From contig NZ_HE978604.1 of assembly GCF_000285835.1 (NCBI RefSeq), forward strand, positions 184,727-248,726: a stretch of 64,000 bases of DNA. The letters run 5' to 3'. Position numbers and translations under genes: made by a program. The notes below the pieces were generated by a model that saw nothing but the letters and a program-made list of their open reading frames with translations, searched no databases and was not told the origin of the DNA. The DNA comes from Brevibacterium senegalense (GTDB lineage: Bacteria > Actinomycetota > Actinomycetes > Actinomycetales > Brevibacteriaceae). The first letter of the stretch is position 1. Every line of letters starts with the position of its first letter. Positions 52,055 through 60,766 of the stretch are shown here, in pieces.

Positions 52055-53583
52055 CCCGCCGCGCATGGGTGCGGCTGGACAACGCCTCGAACATCTTCCT
52101 GGCCGCCTGGACGGACGCGGATCCCAAGGTCTTCCGCATCACCGCAGAGGTCGACGACGACATCGATCCCGCCCTCCTCCAGCAGGCACTCGACGCCACG
52201 TTCGACCGCTACCCGCTCTACCACGCGGTCCTGCGCCGCGGCATCTTCTGGTACTACCTGCAGGACAGCGACCTGCGCCCCACGGTCACACCGGACCTGC
52301 GCCACACGTGCGCGCCGCTGCACCACCCGGACCGCAAGGAGCTCCTGTTCCGCGTCGTCCACCACCACCGGCGCATCTCGCTGGAGGTGTTCCACGCGCT
52401 GTCCGACGGCACCGGCGCCCTCTGGTTCCTCACGGACCTGCTGACCGCTTACCTGGCCCTGCGCCACCCGGAGGGCCGCACCGCAGCGCCGGGTCAGACG
52501 GAGGACACCGCCGCCGAGGCCCCGGCCGGCACCCGCTCGCCCGCGGACCCCCCGGGCCAAGCCGGCGACCAGGACTCGTCGGGCGCGCCGGGTTCGCCGG
52601 TCTCGCCGGGTCCGTCAGTCGCGCCCGACCCGGCACTCGATGCGGACCCGGCCGTGGACCCCGATCCGCTTGAGGGTGCCCACCCGCTGGGGCTCACCCC
52701 GGACAGCTTCGTTCACTACTTCCACCGGACGCCCCCGCCGGAGCGTCTGGGGCGGCGGGTCGGGGACATCTCCGCGCATGGGGCCGACGAGCCCGTCTCC
52801 CGTCGCCCCGGCCTCGTGGCACTGCGGCGCGTGCACCGGGTGACCGGAACGCGCACGCCGGACGATCGGCCGCGACTCATCGAGCTGTCGATGCCGGCGC
52901 CCCAGGTGCTGGCGCTCGCCAAGCCGCACGGAGTGCCCGTCACGCTCTTCCTCACGGCGCTGTTCTTCGAAGCGGTGCGCGAGTCCTCGGGCGGGCTGGG
53001 GAAGTCCCAGACCATCGCGGCCTCCGTGCCGGTGAATCTGCGCCAGTTCTTCCCGTCCCTGTCGCCGCGCAACTTCTTCGCGACCGTGCGGGTGGCGCAC
53101 ACGTACGGGCGGGGTGACGACGACCTCGGCGGCATCTGCCGCGATCTGGCCGCGCAGTTCCTGCCGGAGACGACGCCGGAGGCGCTCGAGGCGAAGCTGC
53201 GCCGGTTCCTCCGGTTCGAGCGCAGCCCGCTGCTGCGGATCGTGCCGCGACCGCTCAAGGACCTGCTGCTGCGGCTCATCAACCGGGCGAACAACCGCGG
53301 CCTCACCGTCGCGGTGTCGAACCTGGGGCGGGTCGTGCTGCCGGAGCCAGCGGAGGCCAGGGTGCGGCGGATGCTCTTCCACGTGTCCGCGGTGAGGCCG
53401 CAGTTCTGCTCGATGACGCACGACGGGGTCATGACGATCAGCTTCACCTCGCCGTTCCAGGAGGCCGACCACGTGCGCGCCTTCACTCGCATGCTCACGG
53501 AGCAGGGCGTGGACGTGACGGTCGCCGCCGCCCGCGTGACGGAGCAGGAGATCGAGGACTCACCCGCGGGAGTGGGCGCATGA
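52051..53583 (+). CDS. Condensation/alcohol-acetyltransferase-like enzyme
   Basis: A 510-residue CoA-dependent acyltransferase-like protein. The catalytic HHxxxD-type motif appears as FHALSDGTG (H-x3-D-G) near residue 112. A large Ala/Pro/Gly/Asp-rich insertion lies at about residues 145-205. The C-terminal half has PVNLRQFFPS and the dimerisation-like tunnel segment VSNLGRVVLPE. It resembles the alcohol acetyltransferase-like proteins encoded with a lipase and a zinc-ribbon membrane protein. Substrate unknown. ATGA overlaps at both ends. Confidence 0.83.
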   Translation: MTRRAWVRLDNASNIFLAAWTDADPKVFRITAEVDDDIDPALLQQALDATFDRYPLYHAVLRRGIFWYYLQDSDLRPTVTPDLRHTCAPLHHPDRKELLFRVVHHHRRISLEVFHALSDGTGALWFLTDLLTAYLALRHPEGRTAAPGQTEDTAAEAPAGTRSPADPPGQAGDQDSSGAPGSPVSPGPSVAPDPALDADPAVDPDPLEGAHPLGLTPDSFVHYFHRTPPPERLGRRVGDISAHGADEPVSRRPGLVALRRVHRVTGTRTPDDRPRLIELSMPAPQVLALAKPHGVPVTLFLTALFFEAVRESSGGLGKSQTIAASVPVNLRQFFPSLSPRNFFATVRVAHTYGRGDDDLGGICRDLAAQFLPETTPEALEAKLRRFLRFERSPLLRIVPRPLKDLLLRLINRANNRGLTVAVSNLGRVVLPEPAEARVRRMLFHVSAVRPQFCSMTHDGVMTISFTSPFQEADHVRAFTRMLTEQGVDVTVAAARVTEQEIEDSPAGVGA

Positions 53584-54245
53584 GGCGCTGCGCCACGTGC
53601 GCGGTGGACGTCGAGGGCGACTGGCGCACGTGTCCCCTCTGCGGGGAGACGATGGAGGGCGAGCCGACCCCGGACCCCTACCCCACGATCGCACTCGAGT
53701 ACTCGCGGAAGGTGGTGTTCCGGCTGCTGTTCGCGGCCTCGGCGGTCGTGATCCTGGGGTCGCTGGGAGTCCAGCTGCTGTTCGGCGCCGGGGAACACGG
53801 GATCGGGGTGTGGCGGACCGTGTGGCTGTCCGTCGTCGCGATGTGGATGGTCGTGGGCACAGCGGTGCGCAAGCGACGCAACCTGGCGAAGACGGTCGTC
53901 TACCTGGTCATCCTCGTGGGGCTGCTGTGCGCGTACTGGGACTACCTGGCCGGGTGGGACGGGTGGGCGCTGTCCTATGCGGTGCCGGCGACGTGCGGGG
54001 GAGCGATCCTGGCGCTGCTGCTGACCGTGCGGATCGTGCGGATCGAGGTGGGCGAGCACATCGTCCACACGGGCCTGGCCGTGCTGCTGGGTCTGGCGCC
54101 GCTGGTGTTCCTGGGGCTGGGGTGGGTGCGGGAGCCGCTGCCGTCTGTGGCGTGCGGCGTGCTGAGCCTCCTGGCGCTCGCCCTCCTCGTCTTCACCCGC
54201 GGCGCCGAGGTCCGCCACGAGCTGGGCAAGCGCCTGCACCTGTGA
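53580..54245 (+). CDS. Zinc-ribbon membrane protein (DUF6320-like)
   Basis: A 221-residue protein. The N-terminal zinc ribbon has two CxxC pairs (CATCAVDVEGDWRTCPLC, residues 4-21). Six or so transmembrane helices follow from residue 50. The combination of zinc ribbon plus six helices beside a hydrolase and a condensation-type acyltransferase is a recurring bacterial module of unknown purpose. It may anchor the two enzymes at the membrane. ATGA overlap with the acyltransferase. Confidence 0.82.
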   Translation: MRRCATCAVDVEGDWRTCPLCGETMEGEPTPDPYPTIALEYSRKVVFRLLFAASAVVILGSLGVQLLFGAGEHGIGVWRTVWLSVVAMWMVVGTAVRKRRNLAKTVVYLVILVGLLCAYWDYLAGWDGWALSYAVPATCGGAILALLLTVRIVRIEVGEHIVHTGLAVLLGLAPLVFLGLGWVREPLPSVACGVLSLLALALLVFTRGAEVRHELGKRLHL

Positions 54246-54339
54246 GGGGTCTGACCTGCGCGCTCGATGCTGCGACACAGTCGTGGGTCCACATCGCGGA
54301 CGGCGGGAATAGTCGCGGATCGCCGGTGTTGTGCGTCAC

Positions 54340-55272
54340 ATGAAGGCAGTCGCATACACAGAACCGGGAGGACCCGAGGTCCTCCATGTCATCGACCTCC
54401 CCGACCCCACGGCGGGATCCGGCGAGGTCCTCGTCCGCGTGAAGGCCGCCGCCGTGAGCCCCACGGACACGATGCGCCGGGCGGGGCACCGGGACACCTC
54501 GGGTGCGGAGCCGCCCTTCGTCGTGGGCATGGACGTGGCCGGTGTCGTCGAGGCGGTGGGCCCCGATGTCGTCACGGACCTGTCGCCGGGTGACAAGGTC
54601 ATGGCGATCGTCGTGCCGCAGGGATCGCACGGAGCGTACGCGGAGAAGGTCGCGGTCCCGGCGGAGTCGGTGACGCGGATCCCCGCCGGCGCTTCGATGG
54701 CGGAGGCCGCCACCCTGCCCATGAACGGCCTGACCGCCCGTCTGGCGCTCGACAAGCTGGGGCTGCCCACCGGGTCGACGATCGCGGTGACGGGGTCCGC
54801 CGGAGCGTTCGGCGGCTACTCCGTGCAGCTGGCGAAGGCGGACGGGCTCACGGTCGTGGCGGATGCGCAGGAATCCGACCGGAAGCTCGTCGAGTCCCTG
54901 GGCGCGGACCACGTGCTGCCCCGCGGCGAGGGCTTCGCGGCCGCGGTCCGCGAGCTCTTCCCCGACGGCGTCGACGGCATCATCGACGGTGCGGTCCAGC
55001 TGGACGAGATCGTCCCGGCCGCGAAGGACGGTGCGACGGTCGTGACGATCCGCGGGGACAAGGGCGTGCGCGATCGCGGTGTCACCTTCTGGTCGATCGT
55101 CGTGAGCAAGTACGCCTACGACAAGGAGGCGCTCGACACCCTGCGGCAGCAGGCCGAGGCCGGGGTCGTCACCCTGCGCGTGGCCGACACCCTGCCCAAG
55201 GAGGAGGCCGCGGAGGCGCACCGCCGCCTGGAGGCCGGCGGCGTGCGCGGCAGGCTCATCCTCGAGTTCTGA
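54340..55272 (+). CDS. Zinc-independent MDR (quinone-oxidoreductase-like) dehydrogenase
   Basis: A 310-residue NADPH-dependent oxidoreductase. The GroES-like domain has MKAVAYTEPGGPEVL, and VVGMDVAGVV near residue 65. The nucleotide-binding Rossmann motif is TGSAGAFGGYSVQLAK near residue 150. No structural zinc cysteines are present, which fits the quinone reductase branch. ATG at 54340 is chosen over GTG at 54331. Single gene; substrate unknown. Confidence 0.9.
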   Translation: MKAVAYTEPGGPEVLHVIDLPDPTAGSGEVLVRVKAAAVSPTDTMRRAGHRDTSGAEPPFVVGMDVAGVVEAVGPDVVTDLSPGDKVMAIVVPQGSHGAYAEKVAVPAESVTRIPAGASMAEAATLPMNGLTARLALDKLGLPTGSTIAVTGSAGAFGGYSVQLAKADGLTVVADAQESDRKLVESLGADHVLPRGEGFAAAVRELFPDGVDGIIDGAVQLDEIVPAAKDGATVVTIRGDKGVRDRGVTFWSIVVSKYAYDKEALDTLRQQAEAGVVTLRVADTLPKEEAAEAHRRLEAGGVRGRLILEF

Positions 55273-55309
55273 GCCCAGCACTCCCGGCGGATAGGGAAGA
55301 CTGGGACGC

Positions 55310-56602
55310 ATGCGCTCTCCGTCTCCCCGCCTCTCCGGCCTGTCCCGCGACCGGTTCGTCTCCCTGCTGGTCGCCGGGTGCGTGCTGGTCCTCGCCCTGC
55401 CGCTCGTCCTGGCGCTGTGGCCCTCGCAGGCGCCCGCGTCCCTGCCCAACGGGACGACGATGGAGTACTCGCGGGCGGAGTTGAGCGACGTCTCCCTGGA
55501 CGATTGCGCGGAGGACTGGATCGACGCGGACTCGTTCTGCGGGGAGGCGACCGCGCATCTGAACGACGGGTCCCAGGAGACGATCGGCATCACCCGCGAA
55601 GGGTGGGTCGCAGGGCTGGAGGACGGCGACCGCGTCGTGATCCAGACGTCGACCTCCACGCAGGGCGACGTCATCCACGCGTTCCACTCCACCGCGCGCG
55701 GCACGACGCTGCTGCTCTTCGCGGTCCTCACCCTCGCACTCGTGGCACTGAGCGTGGGCGGGCGGGGCGTGCGGGCGTTCGCGTCCCTCATTCTGTCCGC
55801 CCTCTTCATCTGGGCGTTCCTGGTCACCGGCATCCACGCCGGCGGGAACCCTCTGCTGTACGCGACGCTGACGGCGGTGCTGGTGCTCACTGTCGTCCTG
55901 CACTTCACGCACGGGTTCAGTGCGAAGACGCTGGCCGCCTGGGCCGGCACGGTCTGCGGGGTGGGGGCGGCGATGCTGGCCGGCTGGATCTTCACGTCCG
56001 CCGCCCGCCTGACGGGGATCACGGAGACGACCTCCGCCTCCGTCTTCGTGACCGGCGATATCGACATCAGCGTGCTGTCGCTGGCGGCCCTGCTCATCGC
56101 CCTCATCGGCATCCTCAACGACATCACCGTCGCGCAGGCCTCCGTCGTCTTCTCCCTGCTGGGGCACGGGAATGGCCACGACCACGGGCACGATCACGGT
56201 TCCGGACCCTCAGCAGACGAGGTGCCCCTGACCAGACGGGAGCGGCGTCTGCGCGGGAAACTGAAGTCGACCAGCGACCGGTCCCTGCTGCGGCGGGCGA
56301 TGACGGTGGGGCAGGACCACGCGGCCAGTGCGATCTACACCGTGAGCTTCTCCGTCGTGGGTGCCAGCCTCGCCGCGTTCGTCGCGGCGAAGTCCTACGG
56401 CATGCCCGTGTGGGCGCTGCTGCAGTCGGAGGACGTCGCGCACACGATCGTGCAGCTGCTGGCGGGGATCGTGGGGCTGACCGTCACGATGCCGGCGACC
56501 ACGCTCTTCGCGATCGGTCTGGCCCGCCTGCTGCTGGGGGAGGCTCAGGCGGAGTGCGCGCCCACGAACTCCCGCAGCGCCGGCAGTTCGCGGCGGGACT
56601 GA
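55310..56602 (+). CDS. YibE/F family membrane protein
   Basis: A 430-residue YibE/F-like protein with one N-terminal and about seven further membrane helices. The extracellular region (about residues 45-120) has two cysteines. A histidine-rich loop HGNGHDHGHDHG lies at about residues 286-297, in a cytosolic position by helix count, suggesting metal binding. It ends in a non-homologous short tail after LLLGEA, overlapping the convergent patatin gene by 58 bases. Function of the family is unknown. Confidence 0.85.
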   Translation: MRSPSPRLSGLSRDRFVSLLVAGCVLVLALPLVLALWPSQAPASLPNGTTMEYSRAELSDVSLDDCAEDWIDADSFCGEATAHLNDGSQETIGITREGWVAGLEDGDRVVIQTSTSTQGDVIHAFHSTARGTTLLLFAVLTLALVALSVGGRGVRAFASLILSALFIWAFLVTGIHAGGNPLLYATLTAVLVLTVVLHFTHGFSAKTLAAWAGTVCGVGAAMLAGWIFTSAARLTGITETTSASVFVTGDIDISVLSLAALLIALIGILNDITVAQASVVFSLLGHGNGHDHGHDHGSGPSADEVPLTRRERRLRGKLKSTSDRSLLRRAMTVGQDHAASAIYTVSFSVVGASLAAFVAAKSYGMPVWALLQSEDVAHTIVQLLAGIVGLTVTMPATTLFAIGLARLLLGEAQAECAPTNSRSAGSSRRD

Positions 56603-57447
56603 GACAGCCCCATCCGGTGCGCGGCCGCCAGGCGCGACAGGTCGCGGGTGCTGTTGGCGACCGGCATGATTTCCGGTGAGAAGACGTGCGCGTGGCCTGA
56701 CTCCTCGAGGGCGAAGACGCGCTCGCGGGTCTCGTTGTAGCGCTTCCACCGGGTCAGCAGCGCATCCGCCAGGGCGGGGTAGCGGCGGAAGATGCTGCGG
56801 TAGACGGCGGGGAATCGCTGCGGCGCCTTCCGGTAGCCGCGCTCCTGGGTGAGGACGATGACGAACTTCTCGAAGCCCTCCGCCTGCGCCTGCGACAGCG
56901 CAATGCCGCCGTCGTCTCCCATCGCGCCGTCGACGTACACGTGCCCGTCCAGGTGGACCGGCGGCATGAGGCCCGGCATCGTCGACGATGCCCGCACCCG
57001 GACCATGAGGTCCTCGACCCGGGGCATGTCCTCCCGGGTCCAGACGACCTCGTCACCGGACTCCGCGTCGAAGCCGATGATCCGCAGTTGGGCCTCGGAC
57101 GCCTGGTAGGTCGCCCAGTCGAAGGGCAGTGCCGCGCCGTCCGCACCGGCGCGCTGGTAGATGTACTCCGCGTTGAAGAGCCCCTCGCCGCGCAGGAAGT
57201 GCCGCATGCCGCCGAACTGGTCGTCCGCGGCGAACTCGACGAAGGACCGCCTGGCGCGCCAGGCGTCCCGGGAGAGGTAGTTGACGGAGTTCGACGCGCC
57301 GGCGCTGATGCCCGCGACCCAGTCGAAGGACAGGCCCGCCTCCAGCAGGGTCACGACCATCCCGCTGGTGAGCGAGGCGCGCATGCCCCCGCCCTCGAAG
57401 ATGAGTGCCGTGTCGCCGATCCGGGTGGTCTGTGGGGCTGGCGTCAT
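56545..57447 (-). CDS. Patatin-like phospholipase family protein
   Basis: A 300-residue lipolytic acyl hydrolase: the oxyanion loop FEGGGMRAS near residue 17, the nucleophile elbow GISAGA near 46 and the catalytic dyad Asp in VDGAMGDDGG near 173. No transmembrane segments. The 3' end overlaps the convergent YibE/F gene by 58 bases, an unusual amount for two intact genes. It may hydrolyse membrane lipids. Confidence 0.9.
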   Translation of the reverse strand: MTPAPQTTRIGDTALIFEGGGMRASLTSGMVVTLLEAGLSFDWVAGISAGASNSVNYLSRDAWRARRSFVEFAADDQFGGMRHFLRGEGLFNAEYIYQRAGADGAALPFDWATYQASEAQLRIIGFDAESGDEVVWTREDMPRVEDLMVRVRASSTMPGLMPPVHLDGHVYVDGAMGDDGGIALSQAQAEGFEKFVIVLTQERGYRKAPQRFPAVYRSIFRRYPALADALLTRWKRYNETRERVFALEESGHAHVFSPEIMPVANSTRDLSRLAAAHRMGLSQSRRELPALREFVGAHSA

Positions 57448-57456
57448 GCGCCCATC

Positions 57457-58377
57457 CTAAACAGCGGCCTGCCCGGTGGTGACCTGCTCGTGGGACAGCT
57501 GGGTGAGGACGGCGTGCAGGGCGGGGCTGGCGTCCGCACTGGTCCGCCAGACGGCGAAGACATCGCGGCTGGGCGCCCGGCGCAGGGGCACGGAGACGAG
57601 GCCGTCGCGCAGCGGCGGACGGGCGAGGCGCGGCATGAGGGCCAGCACGCCGCCGCCGTCGACCAGGGACATCTGGGTGGCGAAGTCGTCGACCAGGTGG
57701 TGGACGTCCGGCACCGTCGTCGTGTCCGCGAAGACGCGCCAGAACCACTGGTGGCACACGGTGCCGGGCGGACTGGTGACCCACGCGCAGCCGTCGAAGT
57801 CCTCGTTGGTGAGCGGACGGCCCAGCTGCGCCAGCGGGTGGGTGGCGGGCATGATGATGTCGCCGGCGTCGCCGTGGATGCGCTGGTGGGACATCGAGTC
57901 CGGGATGTCCAGGGGCAGTCCGTCCGCGTCGTGGACGAGGACGAGCTCCGCCGTGCCCGCGTCCAGGCTCTTGAGCGCCTGGTCCGGGTCCTGCTCGATG
58001 AGCCGGATGCGCAGGTCCGGTGCGGCCTGGGCGAGCGCGGGAAGCCGGGGTGCGACGAGGCCGCGGATCGCGGTGGAGAAGGAGGCGAGGCGGACGGTGC
58101 CGCGGGGGGAGCCCTCGGCGACGGAGTGGGCGGCCTGGACGCAGCGCTCCAACGACTGGAAGACGTCCGGAGAGAAGTCGACGACGGCCTGACCGGCGGG
58201 GGTGAGGACGACGCCGCGGCCGGCGGACGCCAGGACCGGGGTGCCCAGCTGCTTCTCCAGCCGCTTGATCTGCTGCGAGACGGCAGACGAGGTGAACCCC
58301 AGTTCCGCCGCCGCCAGCGCCAGGGTGCCGTGGGTCGCGACGGAGTGGAGGGCGCGCAGGGCATTCACATCGATCAT
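57457..58377 (-). CDS. LysR family transcriptional regulator
   Basis: A 306-residue regulator with the N-terminal winged helix (NALRALHSVATHGTLALAAAEL, then SSAVSQQIKRLEKQLGTPVL; together residues 5-50) and a two-lobe co-inducer domain. Divergent from dapA with 72 bases between the starts, so it is a candidate regulator of lysine/diaminopimelate metabolism. It ends 9 bases upstream of the patatin start on the same strand and may be co-transcribed with it. Confidence 0.93.
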   Translation of the reverse strand: MIDVNALRALHSVATHGTLALAAAELGFTSSAVSQQIKRLEKQLGTPVLASAGRGVVLTPAGQAVVDFSPDVFQSLERCVQAAHSVAEGSPRGTVRLASFSTAIRGLVAPRLPALAQAAPDLRIRLIEQDPDQALKSLDAGTAELVLVHDADGLPLDIPDSMSHQRIHGDAGDIIMPATHPLAQLGRPLTNEDFDGCAWVTSPPGTVCHQWFWRVFADTTTVPDVHHLVDDFATQMSLVDGGGVLALMPRLARPPLRDGLVSVPLRRAPSRDVFAVWRTSADASPALHAVLTQLSHEQVTTGQAAV

Positions 58378-58390
58378 GAAGCGATCCTAC

Positions 58391-58432
58391 GCAATGGGGT
58401 TCAGAAAGCGTCGCTGGACTGCGCAATAGGGG
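58391..58432. promoter_or_regulatory. direct repeats in the lysR-dapA divergent promoter
   Basis: GCAATGGGG at 58391 and GCAATAGGGG at 58423, spaced 32 bases apart, lie between the divergent starts. This is the kind of repeated half-site bound by LysR regulators near the promoter they control. Pattern-based only. Confidence 0.4.
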
Positions 58433-58449
58433 AAGTCCAGGATGGAGAC

Positions 58450-59367
58450 ATGACACAGACCCTGCCCACTCCCGCCCAGTGCTTCGGCACCAACCTCGTC
58501 GCCATGGTCACCCCCATGGAGGCGGACGGCACCGTGTCCCGCGAGGGCACTGTCGCGCTGGTGAAGCACCTGGTGGCGACCGGCTGCGACGGGATCGTCG
58601 TCGCCGGCACGACCGGTGAGTCGCCCACGCTCACGGCGGACGAGCTGGCGGACCTCATCGCGCTCGTCCGCGACACGGCTGACGGCCGCGCGAAGATCAC
58701 CGTGGGAGTGGGGACGTACGACACTGCGGAGACCGTCGAGCGCGCCCGCCTGGCAGAGGCCGCCGGTGCGGATGCGCTGCTGCTGGTCGCCCCCTACTAC
58801 TCGAAGCCCACGCAGCCGGGCCTCATCGCCCACTGCACGGACGTGGCGGATGCGACGATGCTGCCGGTCATGCTCTACGACATCCCCGGCCGCACGGGCG
58901 TCGAGTTCCAGACACCCACCCTGCTGGAGCTGGCCCGTCACCCGCGGATCCGCGCGGTCAAGGACGCGAAGGGCGACCTCTACGAGGCGACGAAGGTCAT
59001 GGAGCTCACGGACCTGGCCTACTACAGCGGGATCGACGAGCTGAACCTCGCTTTCCTGTCCCTGGGCGCGACGGGTGTTGTGAGCGTCATCGGCAATGCG
59101 GTCGCAGATCGCAACGCCGCCCTGCTGCGCGCGGTCGCCGCCGGTGATCTGGCGGAGGCCCGCGCGATCCACACGGGCCTCATCCCCATCATGGACGCGA
59201 TCATGCGGACCTCCCAGGGTGCGATCCAGGCGAAGGTCGCCCTTCACCAGATGGGCGTCATCCCCACTCCTGCCGTGCGCCGACCGCTGGTCGAGGGGCC
59301 TGCGGAGGACGTCGCCCGCATCACCGCGGTGCTGCCCACCCTCATGGGCGAGCTGGCCGTCGCCTGA
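58450..59367 (+). CDS. dapA: 4-hydroxy-tetrahydrodipicolinate synthase
   Basis: A 305-residue TIM-barrel aldolase of the lysine/diaminopimelate pathway, condensing pyruvate with aspartate semialdehyde. Signature VVAGTTGESPTLTADE near residue 51, the Tyr in LLVAPYYSKPTQ, PVMLYDIPGRTG, and the Schiff-base Lys in IRAVKDAKGD near residue 178. Length and motifs are canonical. The macrodomain gene follows after 11 bases. Regulation by the divergent LysR protein is plausible. Confidence 0.95.
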   Translation: MTQTLPTPAQCFGTNLVAMVTPMEADGTVSREGTVALVKHLVATGCDGIVVAGTTGESPTLTADELADLIALVRDTADGRAKITVGVGTYDTAETVERARLAEAAGADALLLVAPYYSKPTQPGLIAHCTDVADATMLPVMLYDIPGRTGVEFQTPTLLELARHPRIRAVKDAKGDLYEATKVMELTDLAYYSGIDELNLAFLSLGATGVVSVIGNAVADRNAALLRAVAAGDLAEARAIHTGLIPIMDAIMRTSQGAIQAKVALHQMGVIPTPAVRRPLVEGPAEDVARITAVLPTLMGELAVA

Positions 59368-59378
59368 CTCGGACGCCG

Positions 59379-59912
59379 GTGAGCACCCGCATGGACATCG
59401 AGATCCGGCCCGGCGATATCACCCGGGAGACGGTCGACGCGATCGTGAACGCCGCGAACTCGACGCTGCTGGGCGGCGGGGGAGTCGACGGGGCGATCCA
59501 CCGCGCCGGTGGCCCCCGCATCCTCGAGGAGTGCCGCCGGTTGCGGGAGACGACCCTGCCGGACGGTCTGCCCGCGGGTCAGGCCGTCGCGACGACCGCG
59601 GGCGACCTGCCCGCCCGGTGGGTCGTCCACACGGTGGGGCCGGTGCACTCGGTCCGGGAGGACCGGTCCGCCACCCTCGCCTCCTGCTACCGCGAGAGCC
59701 TGCGGGTCGCCGCCGGGCTGGGGGCGCGCTCCGTCGCGTTCCCGGCGATCTCCGCCGGGATCTACGGCTGGCCGATGGACGACGCCACCCGGATCGCGGT
59801 CCAGACGGTCCGATCCACCGCCGCCGAGGTCGCGGAGGCGATCGAGACCGTCGTCCTCGTCCCGTTCGGAGACGAGGCCGAGGCCGCCTTCCGCCGGTGG
59901 GTGGAGGAGTAG
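59379..59912 (+). CDS. Macrodomain (ADP-ribose-binding) protein
   Basis: A 177-residue single macrodomain of the MacroD/YmdB type, binding or hydrolysing ADP-ribose derivatives such as O-acetyl-ADP-ribose. Motifs: NAANSTLLGGGGVDGAIH near residue 26, GDLPARWVVHTVGP near 80, and FPAISAGIYGWP near 120. The GTG at 59379 overlaps no gene; an ATG at 59391 is an alternative start. It is 11 bases downstream of dapA, possibly co-transcribed, and just upstream of the AbiE locus. Confidence 0.92.
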   Translation: MSTRMDIEIRPGDITRETVDAIVNAANSTLLGGGGVDGAIHRAGGPRILEECRRLRETTLPDGLPAGQAVATTAGDLPARWVVHTVGPVHSVREDRSATLASCYRESLRVAAGLGARSVAFPAISAGIYGWPMDDATRIAVQTVRSTAAEVAEAIETVVLVPFGDEAEAAFRRWVEE

Positions 59913-59937
59913 GGAAGTCTCTCTGATGATTGCAAAA

Positions 59938-59956
59938 CGTCACGAAATCTGTGACG
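59938..59956. promoter_or_regulatory. inverted repeat upstream of the AbiEi-like gene
   Basis: CGTCAC (59938-59943) and GTGACG (59951-59956) form an inverted repeat over 7 bases inside an A/T-richer stretch just before the ATG at 59966. AbiEi antitoxins bind inverted repeats in their own promoter, so this is a candidate autoregulatory operator. Confidence 0.55.
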
Positions 59957-59965
59957 ATTGTCAAT

Positions 59966-60766
59966 ATGGAGAGTGGCGTGAGGGTGAGAGCGCCGGAAGC
60001 GGCGGACTGGGCTCTGGCGCGGGGGATCTCAGCATTCTCGAGCGCGGAGCTGGCGGATCTGCTGGGTGTGCCTGAGGACCAGGTGCGGCGCCGGCTCCAC
60101 GTTCACGCGCAGAGGGCGGAGTGGGTGATGCCCGTGCGCGGACTCTGGGTGCCCGTGCGCGCCGAGTACCGCACCTGGGGGGCGCCGCCGGGAGTCGAGA
60201 TCATCGACGCGATGATGGAGCACCTGGACGCCCGCTACTATGTGGGATGGTTGACGGCCGCAAGCCTGTTGGGTGCAGCGCATCAGGCGCCGCAAGTGTT
60301 TCAGGTCGCCGTCGATCGGCAGGTTCGCGACCGGACGGTTGGTCGTACTCGATTCGAGTTCGCTCAGCGGGACGTCGAGAGCGTCGATACAGTTGCCTTT
60401 CCGACTCAGTCGGGGAGCGCATGGATCTCGTCAGTGGCGACGACTGCGATGGATCTGGCGGTCGACGTGGCTCGAGGAGGCGGCATCGACAACGTCGCGA
60501 CAGTGCTGGTGGAACTGGCCGACTTGGACGCGTTCGATCCGACCGAGATCGCCCGTGTGGCTGCTCTTTTCCCTGCGGTCGCGGGCCGGCGGGTCGGGTA
60601 CTTGCTGGAGCGCTTCGCGGGTCGAGACGACCTTGAGTCTCTGCATGACGTCGTCCACGATGCGGTGGAATCTCCCTCGCGGCTGGATCCGGGGGGAAGC
60701 CCGTCTGGATCCGTTGACCCCAGGTGGATGTTGTACCTGAATCGAGAGGTGGAGCCGGACGTTTGA
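59966..60766 (+). CDS. abiEi: AbiEi-type antitoxin/transcriptional regulator
   Basis: A 266-residue protein with an N-terminal winged-helix domain (about residues 10-70: ISAFSSAELADLLGVPEDQV, then MPVRGLWVPVRAEY) and a C-terminal AbiEi antitoxin domain (YYVGWLTAASLLGAAHQAPQ and RTRFEFAQRDVES). It represses its operon and neutralises AbiEii. The ATG at 59966 follows the inverted repeat; a TTG at 59930 would add 12 residues and swallow the operator. The stop overlaps the next start (TTGA). Confidence 0.88.
   Translation: MESGVRVRAPEAADWALARGISAFSSAELADLLGVPEDQVRRRLHVHAQRAEWVMPVRGLWVPVRAEYRTWGAPPGVEIIDAMMEHLDARYYVGWLTAASLLGAAHQAPQVFQVAVDRQVRDRTVGRTRFEFAQRDVESVDTVAFPTQSGSAWISSVATTAMDLAVDVARGGGIDNVATVLVELADLDAFDPTEIARVAALFPAVAGRRVGYLLERFAGRDDLESLHDVVHDAVESPSRLDPGGSPSGSVDPRWMLYLNREVEPDV

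Noticed and set aside
54193..56127. 644-codon minus-strand frame
   Set aside because: Shadow of the MDR dehydrogenase and YibE/F genes on the other strand, which have clear motifs and good starts.
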